A DNA stretch of 16,557 bases from Sutterella sp. (GTDB lineage: Bacteria; Pseudomonadota; Gammaproteobacteria; Burkholderiales; Burkholderiaceae_F): contig JAHHRH010000030.1 of the NCBI GenBank assembly GCA_020025915.1, positions 1 to 16,557 of the forward strand, given 5' to 3'. The notes beneath the pieces were generated by a model that saw nothing but the letters and a program-made list of their open reading frames with translations, made no database searches and was not told the origin of the DNA. A program made the position numbers and the translations under genes. Positions 1-4,333 of this stretch are shown here, one piece after another. The number at the start of each line of letters is the position of its first letter. Within the stretch, counting starts at the first letter, position 1.

Positions 1-60
1 CGCGGACGAAGCTCGTTAGCCTGTGGGGAGTCTGAGAAGAATGCTCAGGCTCAAGGGAAT
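1..60 (+). pseudogene. tnpB: 3' fragment of an IS200/IS605 tnpB
   Basis: Bases 1-60 match bases 2292-2351, inside the tnpB of the IS element at 1431-2467, with a single mismatch (base 56, G versus T). They encode the same C-terminal tail, starting RGRSSLACGESEKNAQAQ. After base 60 the similarity stops, and the frame runs through unrelated sequence to a TAG at 103-105. The right-end hairpin that follows tnpB in the other copy is missing. This is therefore a broken copy whose 5' part may lie to the left of the window. Its near-identity to the other copy points to recent movement or duplication. Confidence 0.85.
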
Positions 61-76
61 CATTGTTTATGGATGT

Positions 77-430
77 TTATTCAGCAACCTTTGCTTTTGC
101 GGTAGCTTTTTTTTGGGCTTTTGCTTCCAGACGTGCCACTTCAGCTTCATAGGCTTCAATAATCATGAGCCAAGGGGCAACACCTGTGCCAAAAACAGAA
201 CCAGCAATATCAGCCATTTCTTTAGTCATAGGGGCTTTGCCAGTTAAGACAGCCTCTAGGGCGTCTGGGGGCATCGCAAACCATCTCGCCCCGACTTCAA
301 GCGGTGTGTCTTCAAGGACTTGCGCCAAAGTTAAGCCTGGGTGCACTGGCCCATTGGGGGCATTGGTTGCCCCACCACGACCTCGACGAGTAGGTTTTTG
401 ATTACGCGAATTTTTCTTGGGTGTTGCCAT
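77..430 (-). CDS. HigA-like antitoxin homologue, orphan, with divergent HTH
   Basis: This 117-residue protein resembles the HigA/VapI antitoxin family (XRE-type helix-turn-helix), whose members begin the domain with HPGexL and end it with a W-x-x-x-x-x-x-Y pattern. Here the domain spans about residues 30-95: HPG at 30-32, LTGKAPMTKEMA at 62-73, and GTGVAPWL at 81-88 followed by EAY at 92-94. The HTH core (about 48-62) departs from the usual V-S-R-x-x-L-S pattern, so DNA binding may be altered or lost. The N-terminus is basic (K, R and the stretch TRRGRGG at 14-20), and the C-terminus is Ala/Lys-rich, like a histone tail. The ATG is supported by AGGAG at 439-443, eight bases upstream. No HigB-type toxin is visible: the gene is followed by a tnpB scrap and preceded by non-coding DNA. 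It may be a nucleoid-associated or regulatory protein derived from HigA. Confidence 0.7.
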   Translation of the reverse strand: MATPKKNSRNQKPTRRGRGGATNAPNGPVHPGLTLAQVLEDTPLEVGARWFAMPPDALEAVLTGKAPMTKEMADIAGSVFGTGVAPWLMIIEAYEAEVARLEAKAQKKATAKAKVAE

Positions 431-452
431 AAAATTATCTCCTAATCTAGCT

Positions 453-482
453 ATTTTAATGCGAAACTTTTGAAGCGACCAA
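453..482 (-). promoter_or_regulatory. Candidate promoter of the HigA-like gene
   Basis: On the minus strand, TTGGTC (477-482) is followed after 18 nt by TAAAAT (453-458), a fair match to sigma-70 -35 and -10 boxes. It would give a short leader before the ATG at 430. This was seen by eye only. Confidence 0.35.
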
Positions 483-603
483 AATCGTGATTAGAGCTTG
501 ATTTTGCTTTCTGTGACGTCGCTTTTTGAGTGGCTGAAATTGTCCGTTTTGAGCTTTTGGAATTTCGTGTGACTCGATAAATACCAAATTTTTTGCTTTT
601 TTA

Positions 604-617
604 TTGATTGACATCAA
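604..617. promoter_or_regulatory. Perfect FNR/ANR-type box TTGAT-TGAC-ATCAA
   Basis: The sequence TTGATTGACATCAA matches the FNR/ANR/CRP-FNR half-site consensus TTGAT-N4-ATCAA at all ten specified bases. On the minus strand a -10-like TATTTA (578-583) is centred 30 bp away. That is close to the spacing of a class II FNR-activated promoter, which would run leftward toward the HigA-like gene at 430. No similarly spaced -10 is evident on the plus strand. Oxygen control of the leftward gene is an inference. Confidence 0.5.
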
Positions 618-783
618 TGAGATGCCAAAATCTTTGGTTTTGGCTCCGGGAAGCCGATTTTTATAAACTTGCGTTGATTTGTGTCCAAAGATTGCTATCG
701 AAGTGAGAAACCCTCAGAGGCAAGGCGTTTTTCACAAATATCGCTCGATCAATTTAAGACCTAACTATCAAGTTATAAGGCTA

Positions 784-828
784 ATAGGAATAACCTATGA
801 TATCATGAAAAATACCTCGACATAGGTA
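784..828. repeat. Cluster of inverted repeats
   Basis: Two perfect dyads lie close together: ATAGG-AATAA-CCTAT (784-798) and TACCT-CGACAT-AGGTA (813-828). Their arms can also pair with each other, ACCTATG (793-799) with CATAGGT (821-827), so alternative structures are possible. The first dyad shares the pattern TAGG-N5-CCTA with the palindrome at 4154-4166 upstream of the uptake operon, which suggests one DNA-binding protein could see both sites. Confidence 0.45.
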
Positions 829-1062
829 GGGAATTTGCCTTATGGAGATGAAATCAACTTCTGCCGTATATTTTCTTGACCGCACTGTTCTTTCCTCTCG
901 CTCACGGCATTGCTGATAAAGGCTGAGCCAGACGAAGAGGCGACGGTGTTAGGTTGACACTATTCTGGCTGGCGTGAGGAGAACCTTTACTTTTTTAAAG
1001 GAGCCGCCGACGCGACGGCCACCTTCATGAGATCGACAACGATCTTTCTCGGAGAATAAAAA

Positions 1063-1341
1063 ATGCACAAAACAGAATTTGTCAATGCCCTTATGGCTAA
1101 GACGGAACTTAAGAAAGCTGATGTGGTCAAGCTCGTTGACGCCTACAGCGAAGTTGTCATGGAAGCCCTCGAAAAGGGTGACGACATCCGTCTCATCGGC
1201 TTTGGTACGTTCAGCGTCTCTGAACGTGCTGCCCGTACAGGTCGCAACCCGCACACCGGTGCTACCCTTGAAATCCCAGCTTCCCGTGGTGCTCGTTTCA
1301 CGGCTTCCCGCAATTTCAAGGAAAAGCTCAACGCCAAGTAA
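1063..1341 (+). CDS. hupB: DNA-binding protein HU
   Basis: This is a 92-residue HU-family nucleoid protein, which dimerises and bends or wraps DNA without strong sequence preference. The family pattern is clear. The N-terminal helices (residues 1-40, MHKTEFVNALMAKTELKKA) are followed by IGFGTF (about 45-50) and the beta-arm with its DNA-intercalating proline in GRNPHTGA (about 60-67). The tail ends SRNFKEKLNAK. IHF subunits share the fold, but the length and the absence of IHF-specific extensions favour HU. The start is fixed by GGAGA at 1051-1055. The gene stands alone and ends in a strong intrinsic terminator. Assigning it to the beta (hupB) rather than alpha paralogue is conventional, not proven. 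Confidence 0.93.
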   Translation: MHKTEFVNALMAKTELKKADVVKLVDAYSEVVMEALEKGDDIRLIGFGTFSVSERAARTGRNPHTGATLEIPASRGARFTASRNFKEKLNAK

Positions 1342-1398
1342 TTGGGCTTTGACCGTCGGAGGGTTGAGAGCCTGATTTGCTCGACCTTTCCCGCTAAG

Positions 1399-1430
1399 GG
1401 CGCTCCTCTTTGTTGAGAGCGCCTTTTTTT
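1399..1430 (+). terminator. Intrinsic terminator of the HU gene
   Basis: GGCGCTC (1399-1405) and GAGCGCC (1417-1423) form a perfect 7-bp stem with an 11-nt loop, directly followed by seven T (1424-1430). Confidence 0.9.
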
Positions 1431-1438
1431 ACCCAATT

Positions 1439-1480
1439 GCGGCGAAAGGCTTCGTCCTTTAAGGCGGAGATATAAGCCGC
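1439..1480. repeat. Candidate left-end secondary structure of the IS
   Basis: GCGGC (1439-1443) pairs with GCCGC (1476-1480), enclosing a shorter AAAGG/CCTTT pairing (1446-1460). IS200/IS605 transposases recognise subterminal imperfect hairpins, so this is the likely left-end structure, but the folding is judged by eye. Confidence 0.4.
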
Positions 1481-1491
1481 GCAGTTTTAGG

Positions 1492-1860
1492 TTAATCAGG
1501 CGTCTCCTGATTTTCGATGTATGTCTTAATCATCGAGAGAGGAGTTCCGCCGCAGCTTGCGGCGAAATACGAAGGCGAGCACAAGCAGGATCCAAAGCCT
1601 CTTTCGAACCGAGTCTGCGATTGCTTTCGGATCATTCGGCTAGAAACGCCCTTGAGGCTGTTGACGAGCTTCGAAACGGAAACAGTGGGAGGATAGTTCA
1701 GCAATAGGTGGATATGATCTCGCTCGCCGTTCATTTCGACAAGCTCTGCATTGAAATCCTTGCAGACGCCCTCAACGATGTCTTTGAGGAATCCAAGTTG
1801 GTCTGCTGAAAAGCGTATACGCCTGTATTTGGTCACGAAGACCAAATGAACGTGCATCAT
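1492..1860 (-). CDS. tnpA: IS200/IS605 Y1 transposase TnpA, N-terminally shortened
   Basis: This HUH-type single-strand transposase excises and inserts the element through single-stranded circles. The open frame gives 122 residues. HLVFVTKYRR at 5-14 is the family signature, H49-I50-H51 is the HUH metal motif, and Y114 in IKTYIENQ is the nucleophile with Q118 four residues later. The catalytic set is therefore intact. The family normally starts about 14 residues earlier. In the same frame there is an ATG at 1902 with an excellent ribosome-binding site (AAAGGAGG within 1905-1914), but a TGA interrupts at 1876-1878. Comparison with the second TnpA in this window (RTGRSCLY versus RK-stop-RQCIF) suggests the lost codon was Gly, GGA changed to TGA. 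Translation from the internal ATG codons at 1860/1857 would lack part of the first beta strand, so activity is doubtful. Confidence 0.85.
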   Translation of the reverse strand: MMHVHLVFVTKYRRIRFSADQLGFLKDIVEGVCKDFNAELVEMNGERDHIHLLLNYPPTVSVSKLVNSLKGVSSRMIRKQSQTRFERGFGSCLCSPSYFAASCGGTPLSMIKTYIENQETPD

Positions 1861-1899
1861 GAATATACACTGTCTTCACTTTCGGACATAGATGTTTTG

Positions 1900-1914
1900 C
1901 ATCGTACCTCCTTT
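1900..1914 (-). promoter_or_regulatory. Ribosome-binding site and original tnpA start
   Basis: On the minus strand AAAGGAGGTA (1905-1914) precedes ATG at 1900-1902 by a short spacer. That ATG opens MQNIYVRK and then meets TGA at 1876-1878, in frame with tnpA. No comparable site precedes the internal ATG at 1860, which supports the view that the original start was 1902. Confidence 0.7.
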
Positions 1915-1932
1915 AGAAAGATCAAGTATATT

Positions 1933-2432
1933 ATGGATATGATTATACGCCAAGGCTTTTCGTTCAAACTGAAACCCACTTGAAGATCAAGAACATGACA
2001 GCATCGGCGAAGGGAACTGTTGATGAGCCGGGTAGTCGTGTTGCACAAAAGAGCGGTCTCAACCGTTCCATTCTCGATCAAGGTTGGGGAATGTTTTTCT
2101 CCAAGCTTGATTGGAAGGCGTTGAGACTGGGCGGACACGTGCATAAGGTGCCGCCCCGGAATACTAGTCGCACCTGCCCGATATGCGGCTGTGTTTCCAA
2201 AGACAATCGCAAGACGCAGGCATCGTTCGAATGCGTCTCCTGCGGACATCAGGGGAACGCGGACGTGGTAGCTGCGATCAACATTAAAGAGCGCGGACGA
2301 AGCTCGTTAGCCTGTGGGGAGTCTGAGAAGAATGCTCAGGCTCAAGTGAATTCGGGTCGGTCTAAAACCGACGCCGAATCTGCAGCAGGAATCCACCGAA
2401 GTGATCAGCAGCGCAAGCTACTGACACAGTAG
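1933..2432 (+). pseudogene. tnpB: tnpB (OrfB) with a large internal deletion
   Basis: TnpB is the RNA-guided nuclease of IS605-type elements (RuvC fold plus zinc ribbon, usually about 350-400 residues). Here the first 16 codons (ATG 1933, MDMIIRQGFSFKLKPT, a typical TnpB N-terminus) run into a TGA at 1981-1983. Overlapping in another frame, the C-terminal third resumes at about 1980: LKIKNMTASAKG, then SGLNRSILDQGWG, the zinc ribbon CPICG...CVSCG, and NADVVAAINI, which carries the last RuvC aspartate region. Roughly 200-250 residues between KPT and LKIKNM are missing, including RuvC-I, so no active nuclease can be made. The C-terminal part is open to TAG at 2430-2432. The 3' end and right end, where the guide RNA of this family arises, are preserved. 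Confidence 0.88.
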
Positions 2433-2435
2433 AGA

Positions 2436-2467
2436 CTCTCCGTCGTTCACGACGGAGAGAACGTCAA
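2436..2467 (+). repeat. IS right end: perfect hairpin plus AACGTCAA
   Basis: CTCTCCGTCG (2436-2445) and CGACGGAGAG (2450-2459) form a perfect 10-bp stem with loop TTCA, starting four bases after the tnpB stop and followed by AACGTCAA (2460-2467). The same block recurs inverted at 13370-13400, and similarity ends after AACGTCAA in both, which fixes the element's edge. There is no T-run, so this is an IS end rather than a terminator. In IS605 elements this region is also the 3' part of the TnpB guide RNA scaffold. Confidence 0.8.
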
Positions 2468-2643
2468 TGTGGAGATGGCGTGGCATATTGCTGATCCTTT
2501 TATCATTGTGAGATTTGGGTTTCTGGCCTTTGATATGCTTCATCCAAGCTGTGGGAACGACGCTTCATGTCGTGACCGGTGATATTGGCTAAGCTCGACT
2601 CGAAACCGAACGCAACGCCCGTGAGCGGACCACTCTACTCCTC

Positions 2644-2687
2644 TATAATGCTCAGATCAGTAGTTTTATTGCATGGAGGCTCGATTG
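2644..2687 (+). promoter_or_regulatory. queF promoter -10 box and ribosome-binding site
   Basis: A perfect TATAAT lies at 2644-2649 without a recognisable -35. GGAGG (2675-2679) is five bases upstream of TTG at 2685-2687. The same GGAGG overlaps the in-frame ATG at 2673, which itself has no ribosome-binding site and an in-frame TAG shortly before it. I found no preQ1-type riboswitch in the stretch after the IS (2468-2672). Confidence 0.5.
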
Positions 2688-3512
2688 TCTGCTTGTGCAC
2701 CATCCAATACGATGCTCGGTAAGAGTACGGAATATATCGATACTTATAGTCCTCAGTTATTGACGCCGATTTCTCGTTCGCTTGGTCGCGACGTGGTTGG
2801 CGTTCATACCTTTAAAGGGGTTGACGTTTGGCGTCTCTATGAAATCACATGGATTAATGCTAACGGTATGCCTGTTGTGGCAGCTGGCGAAATTCATGTG
2901 CCTGCGATGAGTCCCTTTATTGTCGAATCGAAGTCCCTCAAACTCTATATCGGTAGTTTGACGCAGACGGTAATTGACTCGGTTGAAGAAGCTGCCGCTT
3001 TGATTCAGCGTGACGTCTCGAAGTGTATAGGTGCCGAAGTGGCAGTTCACATTGCGCCGCTTTCCGTATGGGCACATCCCGTTGAAAAGGTGCCTGGTAT
3101 TCTCTTAGAAGAAGTTGTCACTGATTTGACCTGCTCGACCTATGAGCCAGATGCGAGCCTTTTGTCATTGGTTGATGGTGACGAAGTGGTTGAAGAAACG
3201 TTGTCGTCTAATCTCTTACGCTCTCGCTGCCCGGTGACGGGGCAACCCGACCACGCGTCTTTAATTATTCAGTATCGTGGTCGTAAGATCGATCGTCGCG
3301 CAATGTTGGCTTATATCGTTTCGTACCGTCGTCATCAGGGCTTTCATGAGCAATGTGCCGAACAGATCTTTGTCGATATCATGAATCGCTTATCCCCTGA
3401 AAGCTTATCGGTCTTTGCGTGCTTCACGCGTCGAGGCGGGATTGACATTAGTCCCTTCCGTTCGACGAACTTGGAAGCGCCTTCTCACATCATTAGGACG
3501 CCTCGGCAATGA
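2685..3512 (+). CDS. queF: NADPH-dependent 7-cyano-7-deazaguanine reductase QueF (type II)
   Basis: QueF reduces the nitrile preQ0 to the amine preQ1 with two NADPH, in queuosine tRNA modification in the cytoplasm. The length (275 residues from TTG 2685, 279 from ATG 2673) and two-domain layout match the long type II form of E. coli YqcD. Numbering from ATG 2673, the N-terminal half has LGKSTEY (15-21) and the QueF motif ESKSLKLY (85-92). The C-terminal half has the catalytic Cys186 in CPVTGQPD with Asp193, HEQC (225-228) for substrate binding, and TRRGGIDI (252-259). All key residues are present. TTG 2685 is preferred because of GGAGG at 2675-2679. The stop overlaps the next gene's ATG (ATGA), so the two are co-translated. 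No other queuosine genes are in the window. Confidence 0.95.
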   Translation: MSACAPSNTMLGKSTEYIDTYSPQLLTPISRSLGRDVVGVHTFKGVDVWRLYEITWINANGMPVVAAGEIHVPAMSPFIVESKSLKLYIGSLTQTVIDSVEEAAALIQRDVSKCIGAEVAVHIAPLSVWAHPVEKVPGILLEEVVTDLTCSTYEPDASLLSLVDGDEVVEETLSSNLLRSRCPVTGQPDHASLIIQYRGRKIDRRAMLAYIVSYRRHQGFHEQCAEQIFVDIMNRLSPESLSVFACFTRRGGIDISPFRSTNLEAPSHIIRTPRQ

Positions 3513-4066
3513 GTTGGCTCAAGATTTCGACACGCAGTCGATATGCTCTACGCTTTGTTGTCGAAGTGGCCTCGCAAGACATTGTGCGAGGTCAGATGGA
3601 ACACCGTGGCCGGATCTTTATTTCGATTCGTGAAGCAGCCAATCGTCAGGATATCTCGTGGCGTTATCTTGAACAGGTCGCGCCAGCCTTGATTAGCGAC
3701 AAGATCCTCGAAAGTGTACGAGGGCCGACCGGCGGCTATCGCTTAGCTAGACCCGCTAACAAAATTACGGTGGCCGATGTGCTTCGCTCGACAGAGATCG
3801 CGCTTTCGAGCATAACGTGTGTTGATTCGCCGGGCGAATGTGATCGCCAAGCGCGTTGCCCAACGACTCGCTTTTGGCAAGGGCTCTCAGATGCCGTCGG
3901 GCAGTATTTAGAAAGCGTGACGATTGCGGACCTCCTTCAAGAAACAGATCGCGAAGGGTTGCCAATCTTTCAGCCTAACCAACCTGCGACCGTAAAGCCA
4001 AAGCGTCCGCGTGGGCGGCCACGCAAATATCCATTGCCTGGTGCTGAGCCTCAGAAGGCCAATTAG
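3509..4066 (+). CDS. Rrf2-family regulator with Fe-S cysteines and C-terminal AT-hook
   Basis: This 185-residue protein has the Rrf2 winged helix at residues 5-95: STRSRYALR, the recognition region REAANRQDISWRYLEQ, and the wing RGPTGGYRLARP. Three cysteines, C104, C111 and C117 (spacing C-x6-C-x5-C), sit where IscR, NsrR and RsrR bind an iron-sulfur cluster, so it probably senses Fe-S status, NO or redox. It is longer than usual members (about 140-165 residues). The extra C-terminus contains RPRGRPRK (166-173), a textbook AT-hook for minor-groove binding, which is not a standard part of Rrf2 proteins. The gene overlaps queF by four bases (ATGA) and ends at a strong terminator, so queF and this gene form a two-gene operon. 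It is not near isc or suf genes here, so no specific name is given. It may control the operon that starts 270 bases downstream. Confidence 0.88.
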   Translation: MSWLKISTRSRYALRFVVEVASQDIVRGQMEHRGRIFISIREAANRQDISWRYLEQVAPALISDKILESVRGPTGGYRLARPANKITVADVLRSTEIALSSITCVDSPGECDRQARCPTTRFWQGLSDAVGQYLESVTIADLLQETDREGLPIFQPNQPATVKPKRPRGRPRKYPLPGAEPQKAN

Positions 4067-4073
4067 TTGATAA

Positions 4074-4121
4074 AGGGTGTCATTTGGGTTCAATCAGCCC
4101 AATGTTGACACCCTCTTTCTT
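4074..4121 (+). terminator. Intrinsic terminator after queF-rrf2
   Basis: AGGGTGTCA (4074-4082) pairs perfectly with TGACACCCT (4106-4114). Inside, TTGGG pairs with CCCAA, and a T-rich tract (CTTTCTTT) follows. It separates the queF operon from the uptake operon. Confidence 0.85.
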
Positions 4122-4153
4122 TGTTGCGCGGGCTTCCGGATGGTTTTTCGCGC

Positions 4154-4170
4154 TAGGTAATACCTATACT
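4154..4170 (+). promoter_or_regulatory. Palindromic operator overlapping a candidate -10
   Basis: TAGGTA-A-TACCTA (4154-4166) is a perfect 13-nt palindrome. Its last two bases start TATACT (4165-4170), a plausible -10 for the uptake operon, though no good -35 is visible. A repressor bound here would block the promoter. A second possible -10, TATAAT, lies at 4244-4249. The palindrome shares TAGG-N5-CCTA with 785-797. The cognate regulator is unknown; the adjacent Rrf2 protein is one candidate. Confidence 0.5.
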
Positions 4171-4243
4171 CAAGTCGGGGCTTAAAGTGCTCAAGGCCTT
4201 GCGCTTCAAGGAAACTACTAAGGTCTCTAAGAGAGTGGAAGGT

Positions 4244-4304
4244 TATAATAAGACGAAACTAAAAAGCGTATGAAAACGCGGATCATTTTTCATACTTTCA
4301 TACG
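4244..4304 (+). promoter_or_regulatory. Leader of the uptake operon: TATAAT and inverted repeats
   Basis: After TATAAT (4244-4249), CGTATGAAA (4267-4275) is the exact reverse complement of TTTCATACG (4296-4304). An intervening TTTTCATAC (4287-4295) can also pair with GTATGAAAA (4268-4276). These could be competing RNA hairpins in the leader or protein-binding half-sites. No known riboswitch fold was recognised. Confidence 0.4.
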
Positions 4305-4333
4305 GCATAATCCCCTCACCTCTGGAACCCCTC

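Larger units (their letters stand above)
431..1062. other. 632-nt gene-poor region with regulatory-looking dyads
   Basis: No convincing gene is seen. From left to right it holds the HigA-like gene's promoter and ribosome-binding site, and the FNR-type box at 604-617. A weak hairpin at 640-655 (TTGGCT pairing with AGCCGA) is followed by five or more T. Clustered dyads lie at 784-828. A short frame at 852-923 encodes a signal-peptide-like hydrophobic stretch (LLPYIFLTALFFPLAHG), without a start codon in frame and ending at a TGA. TTGACA at 954-959, without a good -10, and CCTTTA...TAAAGG at 984-1001 precede the HU gene. The hydrophobic stretch could be the decayed start of an exported protein. 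Confidence 0.5.
1431..2467. mobile_element. IS200/IS605-family element, divergent tnpA/tnpB, defective tnpB
   Basis: A Y1 HUH transposase gene (minus) and a tnpB relic (plus) are arranged back to back as in IS605. The right end carries a perfect hairpin and closes at AACGTCAA (2460-2467). That boundary is supported by a second copy of the same right end at 13370-13400. The left end is placed just after the HU terminator, next to TTTAC at 1428-1432, and is uncertain by several bases. As expected for this family, there are no terminal inverted repeats or target duplications. The insertion sits harmlessly behind the HU terminator. Confidence 0.8.

Noticed and set aside
1027..1059. 10-codon ORF (MRSTTIFLGE) just before the HU gene
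   Set aside because: It has no well-placed ribosome-binding site, and its end merely overlaps the HU ribosome-binding site. Not supportable as a leader peptide.
2436..2459. Hairpin as a rho-independent terminator of tnpB
   Set aside because: No T-run follows, and an identical block occurs as a solo IS end at 13370-13400.
2468..2672. preQ1 riboswitch or a gene before queF
   Set aside because: No preQ1-like pseudoknot elements were found. Plus-strand frames show short coding-like stretches but have stops and no start or family pattern.
4241..4263. Zur-like box around GGTTATAATAAG upstream of the uptake operon
   Set aside because: One half resembles the Zur consensus, but the second half does not form the needed palindrome. 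TATAAT is explained as a -10.
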